A stretch of DNA of 64,000 nt, taken from Oscillospiraceae bacterium (GTDB taxonomy: Bacteria; Bacillota; Clostridia; Oscillospirales; Ruminococcaceae). Location of the stretch: NCBI GenBank assembly GCA_016281125.1, contig JAEEIA010000063.1, positions 49,896 through 113,895 on the forward strand, in the 5' to 3' direction. The notes below the pieces were generated by a model. The model ran no database searches, was not told where the DNA came from, and was given only the letters and a program-made list of their open reading frames with translations. The position numbers were made by a program, and so were the translations under genes. Shown here piece by piece: positions 35,901 to 42,617 of this stretch (the stretch's first letter is position 1; the number at the start of each line of letters is the position of its first letter).

Positions 35901-36271
35901 CCGGCGTGTTTGCCATGATTCCGAAATCTGCGGTCGTCTACGGCAATGCATCCATTTATCTGACGAGTTTTGCAGACTATTATCATTTCCTGTATATCCC
36001 GCTTCCGTATTCCCACCAGTCGCATCTTGAAGATCCCCGGGGTGACCTGAACATGGACGGCCGAATCACGGAATCTGACATTGTGCTGTTTGCGGCGCTG
36101 CTTGCGGAGCATCCGGCTGTCGATCCGGAGCTGGTGAACACAGAGGCGGATATGGACGGGAACGGCGTACTGGAATTTACCGATCTTCAGCTTGCTGCGG
36201 CGCTGATTGAGGAGCATGCGGACTCTGTGCCGATTTACGGGGGGGAAGCATTCTACCAAAGAGGATGGTGA
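29966..36271 (+). CDS. Giant secreted subtilisin (S8) with BspA LRRs, repeat modules and dockerin
   Basis: 2101 aa, start ATG with AAGGGG. Signal peptide (1-27), I9-like propeptide (about 130-200), S8 protease domain with Asp256 (VIDSGLN), His291 (SHGTHVTGT), oxyanion Asn374 and Ser439 (NGTSMATPH). Then a chitobiase/hexosaminidase-like beta domain (about 515-595, YYTTDGSVPTRENGTLY), BspA-type LRR_5 repeats (about 620-960), an Ig-like part (about 1000-1055), four copies of a DYxx-containing module from about 1160, alternating with pre-peptidase-like beta domains. It ends in a dockerin (about 2028-2090, GDLNMDGRITESDI and ADMDGNGVLEFTDL). It would cut protein while held in the cellulosome. Confidence 0.92.
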   Translation: MKQKRIGCAVTAAVMGMQLVSALPVAAVTVPDAAAAGTALEAFAEQICAVTKHDENRTFFEEVRFDTESGILTADGAAVGSCGDLTVSGGDLMICSSAPESDTVQTAGVFRRFADAAAAYGYESEADGSMLTVTNEFQTARLIVKAAGKIDLHGAEEKAEGYRDLHVLQYASTAQAYAAYQLYQQDPAVQYVQPSHIVTLDAQDTAALSSDADAGVSSLGTGSYMSWGADLIGTEDFCNTYLKGKELPEVKVAVIDSGLNTAPALFEGRILEGGVNFSGSGDDTYADDLSHGTHVTGTICELTPENVKILPIKSFNNKGSASDEQIYAGIMYALENGADVLNMSFGGLGVNPLEVEAMMTAEENGIICCAAAGNNADDARYYYPSSIQSCITVGAVDQDMERASFSNYGEMLDVAAPGVGILSYGIEDATKQETKNGTSMATPHVTACCALLCSYDREMTSARAENLLCLNAVDLGDPGFDDDTGWGMVCMKNFRWDAGICKAPEFSREEGNYGTAQTVEITAAHPEMQIYYTTDGSVPTRENGTLYTEPLYITESTRVTAVAVREEYVDSVPVTAVFTIGGKDIAGALTMENGVVTGYRGIRQRVTIPETADGVPVTAVADNAFAGNQFVEKVVLPESVTEIGSGAFQDCRQLTELEAPGVTKIGDAAFSGAAALKTVKLSEELDTLGKDAFASCEALTALSLPNVKTLPTRCFSGCTSLRRLGIPAVTLISAHACEGCTTLNEIVADWRKITMIGENAFAGCKNYAGSLTLDSLELLGPGAFSGASALRRVSLPEFMDEIPDHAFSGCSGLRLLELPGAEKLGERALALGSSRDDLILVMNYGKIRSLGADAMYGLRLGNGFDTVTFSALKTLEPYSFGGAVAGIVELPLISHVPEGAFAGAVIYGAALDAAETLDSGSLFGVKSVRLTSAVKTVAADACPTETWVVSAEPLPALEQCDNVKPCYEPLVMRVSSKTLELRQFACGSFRITALGSGLTYQWYRVNEGETALIPGADQPEYIPATGTQGEFVYRCVITDAAGKQENCDVKAVIREPAFSNPLVTEEPVYASGTEMLHFDIKVPETGTYVLEAFGEAPVNGTLTDEDGVLCGRLAMQPDGDVTLTVSLEEGKIYYLDAAPLWSCDYSLRLTAELTARTDISDCTVTVQQAAFGQYDEAYHPPLKVTAPNGTELKEDTDYTVRTARINMHYQLTLFGTGAYKGSTVVRTDLIDRIPADTPVPVMLSGKKDYANVLFIPSKTDTYYFYGGVDPHYLDEWVSYSNTGRVPGGQVYANVTANCLVTSLPAAKGTVYEYESMANKNEGQFCGSMKMNAGQMYYFTIWLRENRDAKFTFIVSDRLRNIRDAELDGDFSAIYRSGKISEPETELIYEGRELTEGQDYIVLHSSNFVPGQAEITLIGTGLFIGKVNRKYEIIFPPQEQPESLVPLGETTAVACDDARMKTVWFKAELAENSYTNMRYRVLNEQTSGTEMLYRVYRLDEQLRSLVLMQPMKDEKNDYLLKNGLYCVCCTRKFRDRACGANITVVSPYSIQDAEMTVTDAVYTGGAVEAPVKLTMPDGTVLKQGRDYVIAYPEDDANIMFGEVPFTIRSTKYSYGNGEGTYQIKVQLPENPPELTIGQHEVYLTKTERLGWYQLSAEQDTEFLLASDDIPDAVLRVFKPDAELDAQMHGSGPKALTFTVPAGETRYVMVKYNGLARTGTLHFRLETEQKALASCEVEANPVYWTGEHVQPDITIRDGEYTLVEGEDYAQRYIINDVDIGMASVNYIGKGKYVGMLDVDFQIRIEPVQFCMDARDGTWLPLMPVMLDYEYQIKNTEDERYLLYSYYSVTDTALTLSVFDARCKLAVQAYDEEGQDLGDAFISREGELTVTLNRGDTVFFLFSATDISGTNQQWKMQLSDAPFQEMIIIEDKENGLFFRAFPKADLDYAEIYRIAPGRSTYRFEMSIMSEEYGYKRVYAINPGVFAMIPKSAVVYGNASIYLTSFADYYHFLYIPLPYSHQSHLEDPRGDLNMDGRITESDIVLFAALLAEHPAVDPELVNTEADMDGNGVLEFTDLQLAAALIEEHADSVPIYGGEAFYQRGW

Positions 36272-36373
36272 TGCATATTTCTTTTCCGTATTCTGTCACG
36301 GAAACTCCACAAAAGACTGATATAATAACAGCAGAAGCCAACGGAAATGCTCCGGCGGGCAGCTGCTGATTTC

Positions 36374-36407
36374 AGAGGTCTGCCCTGTTCGCGGGGCAGA
36401 CCTCTTT
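36374..36407 (+). terminator. Hairpin before the DUF4353 gene (terminator or attenuator)
   Basis: A 12-bp perfect stem AGAGGTCTGCCC/GGGCAGACCTCT followed by TTGATAC. The U-run is poor. It ends 23 nt before the next ATG, so it might also affect initiation. Confidence 0.5.
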
Positions 36408-36429
36408 GATACAGAAAGGCGGATATGAC

Positions 36430-38553
36430 ATGGAAAAGATGAAAAAAATGCTTGCGGTACTGAGTGCCGTACTCTGCATGGGAACGGCCGCGGGCTGTTC
36501 ATTGGAAAAGCAGACTGCCAAGCCGGAGCAGTCCTCCGATGCGGCGGAATACGCAGCGGCAAATACGGAAACGCCGGAGGCAGAAATGCTCTCCAATGTG
36601 AATGCGGAGCAGGAAAACGCAGTGATCTCTGCTGAAAAGACCGGCGCGGAGCTGAGCAAGGCTGATCTGAATACGGAATGGGGCAGCGATGCCGCGGAGA
36701 TCCGGTTCAGCGAGGATAAAATTGACTGCACAGCGGACGGCGTCACCGTAACGGATACCGCCGTGCGCATCACAAAGGGCGGCGACTATGTGCTTTCCGG
36801 TTCGCGCGATCACACTGCCGTAATTGTCGATCTGGCAGATCAGAAGGAGAAGGTGCATCTGGTGCTGAACGGCCTTTCCCTCAAGACCTCGGAAAGCGCC
36901 CCGATTACTGTCATTCAGGCGGATAAAACGGTCATCACGCTTGCAGACGGCACGAGCAATGTGCTCTGCGATGCAAGAGCTGCTTCAACGGATGAGAGCG
37001 TTCCGTTCGCGTGCATCGCATCCAATGACGACCTGACAATCAACGGCAGCGGCGCGCTCTCCGTTGAGAGCAAAGCGGGCACCGGCATTCAGTCCTCGGA
37101 CGATCTGAAAATCGCAGGCGGAACAGTGACGGTCAGCGCAGGCAAACACGGTCTGCGCGGCAATGACTCCGTGCTGCTGCATGACGGTACGCTGGACATG
37201 AGCGCGGACGGCGACGGGATCAAATCCACGAATGCGGAGAAGGAAGGCAAGGGCTGGATTCTTGCAGAGGGCGGCACCGTGACGGTTCATGCACAGCAGG
37301 ACGGCATGGACGCAGCGTCCTCACTGGAGATCACCGGCGGCACGCTGGACATTACAGCGGGCAGCGGCGCACCGGAAACGGTACAGAGCGAGGATTCGCC
37401 CTTCGGCGGCGGCTTTTCGTTCGGCAGAGGAAAGCAGGATACGCAGACGGATACAGAGCAGAGCAGCTCCGGCAGCAGCAAGGGCATCAAGGCGGAGGCT
37501 GCGGTCGCGGTGTCCGGCGGCACCGTCACAATCAGCGCGTCTGATGATGCCGTGCATACGAACGGCGATGCGGTGTTCTCCGGCGATGCCGTGCTGACGG
37601 CGGCATCCGGCGATGACGGCATTCACGCGGATGCGTCACTCACGTTTGCGGGCGGTGACATCTGCATTTCCAAATCCAATGAGGGCATCGAAGCGGCAGT
37701 CATCACGATGAGCGGCGGCAGTGTGCGTGTCACAGCCGCGGATGACGGCGTCAATGCCTCGGACGGCTCCGGCGGCGGCATGGGCTTCAGCCGGAACGGC
37801 ACCGGCACGCTGACAATCAGCGGCGGCTATCTGTATGTCAATGCGGTCGGCGACGGCCTGGATTCCAACGGCGATATTGTGATGACGGGCGGCACGGCGG
37901 TCGTCTGCGGCCCGACGAGCGATTTCAACGGCCCGCTGGATTCCGGCGACAACAACAATACGATCACCGTGACCGGCGGAACGCTGATCGCGGTCGGTTC
38001 CACCGGAATGATGGAAACGCCGGAGGAGAACTATCTTGCCTCGTCTGAATTGCAGGCGGCAGCCGGAACGCTGATCGTCGTGACGGATGACGGCGGCAAG
38101 GTGCTTGCGGCGCTGAAAACACCGAAGCAGGCGCAGGGCATTGTCGTCAGCGCGGACGGCATGAATGACGGCTATCATATTTATACCGGCGGCAGCTATC
38201 AGGGTGACCTGAATGCGGACGGTTTCGGTACCGGCGGCAGTTATTCCGGCGGCAAGGAGATTGCATCCGGCAGCGGCGGCGGGGGCTTCGGCGGATTTGG
38301 CGGCGGACGCCCCGGCGGGTTCGGCGGCGGACGTCCCGGCGGTTCTTCCGGAAACAATCCGCCGGAGGGATTTACTCCGCCGGAGGGCTTTGACGGAAAT
38401 ACCCCGCCGGAGGGATTCACGCCGCCCGAAGGGTTTGACGGGAAAACACCGCCTGCGGATATGCCTGCACAGGACGGCTCCGGCGGAAAAGACGCCCGGG
38501 GAAAGGGGCGTAAGCAGCAGGAGCAGAATGCACAGGAGCGTTCCGCGGAATAA
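36430..38553 (+). CDS. DUF4353 carbohydrate-binding-type lipoprotein with Gly/Pro-rich tail
   Basis: The ATG at 36430 after AGAAAGGCGG gives 707 aa. Lipobox (GTAAGC) puts it on the outer face of the membrane. Repeated strands with GDGIKSTNAEKEG, DDGIHADASL and GDGLDSNGDIVMTGG fit the right-handed beta-helix of DUF4353, whose relative Cthe_2159 binds polygalacturonate and calcium. The tail (about 605-707) is Gly-rich then Pro-rich, with repeats GGFGGGRPGG and PPEGFTPPEGFDG, probably a flexible or wall-spanning region. The same beta-helix family occurs in the dockerin-CotH protein at the right edge. It may hold or sense pectin-like sugars at the cell surface. Confidence 0.85.
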   Translation: MEKMKKMLAVLSAVLCMGTAAGCSLEKQTAKPEQSSDAAEYAAANTETPEAEMLSNVNAEQENAVISAEKTGAELSKADLNTEWGSDAAEIRFSEDKIDCTADGVTVTDTAVRITKGGDYVLSGSRDHTAVIVDLADQKEKVHLVLNGLSLKTSESAPITVIQADKTVITLADGTSNVLCDARAASTDESVPFACIASNDDLTINGSGALSVESKAGTGIQSSDDLKIAGGTVTVSAGKHGLRGNDSVLLHDGTLDMSADGDGIKSTNAEKEGKGWILAEGGTVTVHAQQDGMDAASSLEITGGTLDITAGSGAPETVQSEDSPFGGGFSFGRGKQDTQTDTEQSSSGSSKGIKAEAAVAVSGGTVTISASDDAVHTNGDAVFSGDAVLTAASGDDGIHADASLTFAGGDICISKSNEGIEAAVITMSGGSVRVTAADDGVNASDGSGGGMGFSRNGTGTLTISGGYLYVNAVGDGLDSNGDIVMTGGTAVVCGPTSDFNGPLDSGDNNNTITVTGGTLIAVGSTGMMETPEENYLASSELQAAAGTLIVVTDDGGKVLAALKTPKQAQGIVVSADGMNDGYHIYTGGSYQGDLNADGFGTGGSYSGGKEIASGSGGGGFGGFGGGRPGGFGGGRPGGSSGNNPPEGFTPPEGFDGNTPPEGFTPPEGFDGKTPPADMPAQDGSGGKDARGKGRKQQEQNAQERSAE

Positions 38554-38621
38554 ACGGAAGAATCCGGAAACGTACGCAGCTCCGCACCTTTCATTCACTG
38601 AAAATATTTTTGAAAAAACGC

Positions 38622-38650
38622 TTGACAAGCAAAAAAAAGTATGCTATAAT
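38622..38650 (+). promoter_or_regulatory. Strong promoter of rplJ-rplL
   Basis: TTGACA at 38622-38627, a 17-bp spacer, TATAAT at 38645-38650: full consensus, as expected for ribosomal genes. Confidence 0.92.
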
Positions 38651-38656
38651 AATAAG

Positions 38657-38804
38657 GCTTGAATGAAACAGACGAATCCCGTATTCCACAGACAGCAGGC
38701 AGCGGCACCGCCGCAGAAGTCCAGCCGAGGAGTGCCGGTCGTTCCGCTTCGTATCACCATGATACTGGAACTCCGCCTCTCCTTTGATCGGGAGAGGCTT
38801 TTTT
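38657..38804 (+). ncRNA. Ribosomal protein L10 leader with attenuator
   Basis: The segment between the rplJ promoter and gene is the right size and place for the L10 leader, which binds L10-L7/L12 and lowers expression when protein is in excess. It ends in an intrinsic hairpin GCCTCTCC/GGAGAGGC (38775-38782 with 38791-38798) followed by TTTTTT. A candidate L10-site stem precedes it. The call rests on place and layout, not on a covariance search. Confidence 0.8.
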
Positions 38805-38882
38805 ATCGGCAGTCAATTCTGCCGGAATGCCTCCGGTCGCTGCGTTCCTTTGAGCGATCAAATTAACGGAGGTGAATACTAC

Positions 38883-39392
38883 ATGCCTAGTGAAAAGATT
38901 TTGCAGGCAAAGCAGGAAAAGGTTGCTGCTCTGACCGAACAGCTCAAGAATGCAACTGCTTGCGTGCTCGTGGACTACAAGGGCATCACCGTTGCGGATG
39001 ATACCAAGCTGCGCCGTGAGCTGCGTGAGGCAGGCGTTTCCTACTCTGTTCAGAAGAACACCCTGATCCGCCTTGCGATGAATGCAATCGGCTACACGCA
39101 GTTCGATGACATTCTCCAGGGTACCACTGCGATTGCGACCTGCGAAAACGATCAGACTGCTGCCGCAAGAATTCTCGGTGAATTCGCGGACAAGTCCAAC
39201 GGAAAGTTCAATCTGAAGGCAGGCTTCGTCGAGGGCGAGTTCTATGATGAAGCAGGTATCAAGGCGCTTTCCAAGATCCCGTCCAAGGATGTGCTGCTTG
39301 CACAGCTCGTCGGCTCTCTCCAGGGTCCGATGCAGAAGCTCGCTGCAACGCTCCAGGCACTCGTGGACAAGAAGAACGAAGAGGCTGCTTAA
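38883..39392 (+). CDS. rplJ: Ribosomal protein L10
   Basis: The ATG at 38883 follows GGAGGTG; 169 aa, the usual length. Starts MPSEKILQAKQEKVAALTEQL and has the VDYKGITVADDTKLRRELREAG block. L10 forms the base of the ribosomal stalk together with L7/L12, on 23S rRNA. The ORF-track version starts 99 nt too early. Codons are the preferred ones (GCA, GCT, CTG, AAG), fitting high expression. Confidence 0.97.
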   Translation: MPSEKILQAKQEKVAALTEQLKNATACVLVDYKGITVADDTKLRRELREAGVSYSVQKNTLIRLAMNAIGYTQFDDILQGTTAIATCENDQTAAARILGEFADKSNGKFNLKAGFVEGEFYDEAGIKALSKIPSKDVLLAQLVGSLQGPMQKLAATLQALVDKKNEEAA

Positions 39393-39447
39393 TCATCTGG
39401 CCGCCTGAAACCCAAATCTATTTTATTTTTGAAAAGGAGATATTATC

Positions 39448-39819
39448 ATGGCTTCCGAAAAGACACTGAAGTTTATCGAAGATATCAAGGCTCTTTCCGT
39501 TCTCGAGCTCGCTGAGCTGGTCGAGGCAATCCAGGAAGAGTTCGGCGTTACCGCTGTTGTTGCAGCAGCAGGTCCGGCAGCAGGCGCTGGCGCAGCTGCT
39601 GAGGCAGAGAAGACCGAGTTTGACGTTGTTCTGAAGTCCTTCGGCGATGCAAAGATGAACGTCATCAAGGCTGCAAAGGACATCCTCGGCCTGGGCCTCA
39701 AGGAGGCAAAGGCTGCTGTTGAGGGTCTGGGCACTCTGAAAGAGGCTGTGCCGAAGGCTGAGGCAGAGGAGATCAAGAAGAAGTTTGAAGAGGCTGGCGC
39801 TACCATCGAGCTGAAGTAA
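39448..39819 (+). CDS. rplL: Ribosomal protein L7/L12
   Basis: 123 aa, start ATG with AAAAGGAGATA. Starts with helices [18 protein letters not shown], then an Ala-rich hinge ([18 protein letters not shown]) and a C-terminal domain with [23 protein letters not shown], that binds translation factors. It forms dimers on L10 in the ribosome stalk. It is co-transcribed with rplJ and followed by a terminator. Confidence 0.97.
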   Translation: MASEKTLKFIEDIKALSVLELAELVEAIQEEFGVTAVVAAAGPAAGAGAAAEAEKTEFDVVLKSFGDAKMNVIKAAKDILGLGLKEAKAAVEGLGTLKEAVPKAEAEEIKKKFEEAGATIELK

Positions 39820-39846
39820 TTCACTTCTCTTGCAAAAAGCTGAAAC

Positions 39847-39883
39847 AGGACTGTTTCCGAAAGGAAGCAGTCCTTGCTTTTTT
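39847..39883 (+). terminator. Terminator of rplJ-rplL
   Basis: Stem AGGACTGtTTCC/GGAAgCAGTCCT (one mismatch) with GAAA loop, then TGCTTTTTT. Confidence 0.9.
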
Positions 39884-39892
39884 ATAAAAACG

Positions 39893-39918
39893 TGCAACCG
39901 GCGCGTTGCGTTCGGGTA
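39893..39918 (+). promoter_or_regulatory. Likely ECF-type autoregulated promoter
   Basis: TGCAACC at 39893-39899, then after a 13-bp spacer CGGGTA. TGCAACC is a usual -35 of clostridial ECF sigma factors that pair with DUF4179-like anti-sigma proteins. No sigma-A boxes are seen, so the pair at 39964-41564 probably controls its own gene. This is inference. Confidence 0.55.
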
Positions 39919-39963
39919 GTAGGATAACAGATGCATCTGAATGAAACGGAAAGGAGGGACAGC

Positions 39964-40521
39964 ATGGAGGATGAACAGATCATCGCGCTGTATGTTCAGC
40001 GGGATGAGGCCGCGCTGGCCGAAACAGAACGGCAGTATCACAGCTATTGCAGGAAAATTGCGGTGCAGATTCTGCAAAATCCGGAGGATGCGGATGAGGC
40101 CGTCAACGATACATGGCTGGCGGCGTGGAACTGTATTCCGCCGCACCATCCGGAGCGCCTGCAAACCTTTCTCGGCAGGCTGACGCGCAATATTTCGCTG
40201 AAAAAATACCGCAGCGGCCATGCGCAGAAGCGCGGAGCCGGAGAAACGGCGGCGGTTCTGGACGAGGTTGCGGACTGGCTGCGTGCTTCGCAGGATACGG
40301 AATCCGAAGCGGATGCGCATATGCTTGCAGAGGCGATCAACCGGTTTCTGGATCGGATTCCGGAAACGGAATGTCAGGTTTTTGTCCGGCGGTACTGGTA
40401 TTTCCAGCCGGTCGCACAGATCGCGGCGGCCTGCGGCTGTACGGAGAGCAAGGTCAAGTCTATGCTGTACCGCACCCGCAAAAAGCTGTATGCAGCTTTG
40501 GAGAAGGAGGCACTGCTATGA
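39964..40521 (+). CDS. ECF-family RNA polymerase sigma factor
   Basis: The ATG at 39964 follows AAGGAGGG; 185 aa. Region 2 (about 5-85) has NPEDADEAVNDTWLAAWNCIPPHHPE, region 4 (about 120-180) has CGCTESKVKSMLYRTRKKLYAALEKEALL. It redirects RNA polymerase to a small set of promoters. Its stop overlaps the anti-sigma start (ATGA), a common layout. What it responds to is unknown. Confidence 0.9.
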   Translation: MEDEQIIALYVQRDEAALAETERQYHSYCRKIAVQILQNPEDADEAVNDTWLAAWNCIPPHHPERLQTFLGRLTRNISLKKYRSGHAQKRGAGETAAVLDEVADWLRASQDTESEADAHMLAEAINRFLDRIPETECQVFVRRYWYFQPVAQIAAACGCTESKVKSMLYRTRKKLYAALEKEALL

Positions 40522-41564
40522 AGCCCGAAACATTTATCGAAGCAGTCGGCATGATTGACGACCGCTTTCTGAACCCTGAACAGCCGCAGCGCAGAATCCG
40601 TCACCGGAAACGGAACCGGATGCTGGCCGGATTTGCCGCTGCCGCCGCACTGATTCTTCTGCCGCTGCCGGTGATGACCGCATTCGGCGCGGATACTGCG
40701 TATGAGATTCTGTACCGGATCGCGCCGCCGGTTGCGCAGAGCTTTCATCCGGTGCAGATGTCCTGCACGGATCAGGGCATCGAGATGACCGTGATCTCGG
40801 CAAAGCGCAGCGGCAGCTCGGCGGATTTTTACATTGCCATGCACGACCTTGAGAACAAGCTGCCGGACGGCGACTGGGATCTCTTTGACAGCGATCACAT
40901 CAACATCCGCAAGGATATGATCGGAACCTGCTCATTCTCGGAATATGACAGCGAATCGCATACGGCCTATTTTGTCACGCATCTGGAAACGATGGACGGC
41001 AGCCAGATGCCGAAGCGCAAGGTCACGTTTTCCGTCAGTTCTCTGCTGACCGGCAAGCTGCGGACAGAAGGCATACTGGATGAAATCGACCTGGATTCCG
41101 TGCCGTATGAACCGGAAACGATGCAGTGGCCGGATAACCAATATATCGGCACATCCTTTTACAGCGGAGCAGTCCCTGATCCGGCGCAGTACCGCTTTCT
41201 GGTTCCTTCGGCGGAACCGCTCTGTACGCCTGCACCCGGCGTCAATATCCGCGGGATCGGTTATATCGGCGGCGCGCTGCATATCCTGACGGAATATGAG
41301 AACAACCTTGAAACGGACAATCACGGTTTTATATCGCTGCGTGACAGCGGCGGCGAGCAGATCGGAGAGATGTCCGCGGTCAGTTTTTCGTTCTGGGATG
41401 ATACGCACAGAAATCACCTGGAAGAGCAGATTATCCCGGTCGCATACGAAGCGCTCGGCGATTGCAGTCTGTACGGAGAATTTGTCACCGCGGAGCCCTG
41501 CCTGCACGGAAACTGGCAGGTCACATTCCCGCTTGACGATGAAGCGGTATCTCCGACGGATTGA
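40518..41564 (+). CDS. Membrane anti-sigma-factor-like protein (DUF4179-like)
   Basis: 348 aa from the ATG at 40518, 7 nt after GGAGG, inside the sigma stop. A short cytosolic part (about 1-34) with RRIRHRKRNR, one membrane segment (about 35-55), then an extracellular beta-rich domain (about 75-348). That layout suits a sensor that holds the sigma factor until a signal arrives. The last seven codons and stop (EAVSPTD) come from repeat copy D, so the natural C-terminus of relatives may differ. Confidence 0.82.
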   Translation: MKPETFIEAVGMIDDRFLNPEQPQRRIRHRKRNRMLAGFAAAAALILLPLPVMTAFGADTAYEILYRIAPPVAQSFHPVQMSCTDQGIEMTVISAKRSGSSADFYIAMHDLENKLPDGDWDLFDSDHINIRKDMIGTCSFSEYDSESHTAYFVTHLETMDGSQMPKRKVTFSVSSLLTGKLRTEGILDEIDLDSVPYEPETMQWPDNQYIGTSFYSGAVPDPAQYRFLVPSAEPLCTPAPGVNIRGIGYIGGALHILTEYENNLETDNHGFISLRDSGGEQIGEMSAVSFSFWDDTHRNHLEEQIIPVAYEALGDCSLYGEFVTAEPCLHGNWQVTFPLDDEAVSPTD

Positions 41565-41607
41565 TCATGAGGACACTGCACGTTATCAATCATCGCACAG
41601 CGATACC
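41546..41607 (+). repeat. Interspersed repeat, short copy D, inside a gene end
   Basis: 62 bp, GGTATCTCCGACGGATTGA at the left and ATCGCACAGCGATACC at the right. The left end lies in frame in the anti-sigma gene and contributes its last codons and TGA stop. Confidence 0.75.
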
Positions 41608-41622
41608 TTTTTCAACAAACTG

Positions 41623-41655
41623 ACGCCTGCATATCTTTTTCGGATATGCAGGCGT
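41623..41655. terminator. Bidirectional terminator between anti-sigma and DUF3021 genes
   Basis: A perfect 13-bp stem ACGCCTGCATATC/GATATGCAGGCGT with a 7-nt loop and TTCTG or CAGTTTG on the two sides. Confidence 0.7.
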
Positions 41656-41660
41656 TTCTG

Positions 41661-42125
41661 TCAGGCGCTGTGGCCGGATTTATACTGCTGCAAAGCTGCC
41701 GCAAGCCGTTCATTTTCATCGCGTTCGCGGCGGAGCATTCCGGCGACGCTGAACGCAGGAATGAGAAAGCTGACAGCAAATACAGCCAGAACAAGCGGAT
41801 TCAGCGGGAACCACCCGCAGACCAGAATAAAAGCGAGTACGGTCAGAAACATGGAGAGCAGCGCCAGAATCAGGCGCAGTGCAGGCTTCATATTTTTGAA
41901 GACAGCATCGCTGATGAACAGCCCGCGCACGGCTGTGACAGCCATATTTGCAAGCAGGAACTGAATCACCACGGCGGCTGGTATGCCCTGACTGCCGAGC
42001 GCAGTGATTGCGGTTTCATCCCTGACGGTGTCCCCGAGCAGCATGACAAAGACCGTGATTGCGGCGATGCACAGGCCGAAGCTGAAAAGGACGGAACGGA
42101 TATACTTTTGAAGATGCTTTTTCAT
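41661..42125 (-). CDS. DUF3021 four-segment membrane protein
   Basis: 154 aa, start ATG 1 nt after the LytTR stop. Four hydrophobic segments and a charged cytosolic tail (RRERDENERLAAALQQ) fit DUF3021, which is very often encoded with a small LytTR regulator; the pair is thought to sense a membrane signal, but how is not known. Translation depends on the upstream gene by overlap-like coupling. Confidence 0.88.
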   Translation of the reverse strand: MKKHLQKYIRSVLFSFGLCIAAITVFVMLLGDTVRDETAITALGSQGIPAAVVIQFLLANMAVTAVRGLFISDAVFKNMKPALRLILALLSMFLTVLAFILVCGWFPLNPLVLAVFAVSFLIPAFSVAGMLRRERDENERLAAALQQYKSGHSA

Positions 42126-42126
42126 A

Positions 42127-42567
42127 TCATTTCACTCCCAGTTGTTGTTTCAGCGCGTCAGCGTACTGGCGCGACACAATGATCTGATCACCGGTTTCGA
42201 GTGTGATGCGCAGCTTCCGTTCCAGCTCCGTCCGGAGCGAACGGATAAACCGCACCTGTACCAGACAGGATTTGCTGATCCGCAGGAAGCCGCAGGGGAT
42301 GAGCAGCTCCTCGAGCTCGTAAAGGCGCAGCTTGGTTTCGCGGCAGTCGGTTTTCGTATAGACAAAGGTTTTGCGGTCAACAGATTCCGCATAGACGATT
42401 TCCGATGCGCTGAGGACGGCAGTTTCGGTTCCGTCAGTGACGGTGATTTTCCGTTCCAGCAGATGCAGTGCAGCAATCACACGTTCGAGTTCCGGTGTGA
42501 TCCGGGCGCAGCGTATCTGGATTTCCGGTTCGGCATACGCACGGTCGGTTTGAATTGAGATTTTCAC
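42127..42567 (-). CDS. Stand-alone LytTR DNA-binding regulator
   Basis: 146 aa, GTG start at 42567 after GAGGTGA. An N-terminal helix-rich part (about 1-45) precedes the LytTR domain (about 45-146: IVYAESVDRKTFVYT, LIPCGFLRISKSCLVQVRFIRSL). There is no receiver domain. In such pairs the LytTR protein usually acts on its own operon. Forms an operon with the DUF3021 gene. Confidence 0.9.
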   Translation of the reverse strand: MKISIQTDRAYAEPEIQIRCARITPELERVIAALHLLERKITVTDGTETAVLSASEIVYAESVDRKTFVYTKTDCRETKLRLYELEELLIPCGFLRISKSCLVQVRFIRSLRTELERKLRITLETGDQIIVSRQYADALKQQLGVK

Positions 42568-42588
42568 GTGATCACCTCTCTGTGATGT

Positions 42589-42617
42589 ATCATAGCACAG
42601 ATTATCCGAAAGTGCAA
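42589..42617 (-). promoter_or_regulatory. Promoter of the LytTR-DUF3021 operon
   Basis: On the minus strand TTGCAC, a 17-bp spacer, then TATGAT (complement of 42589-42594). Confidence 0.7.
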
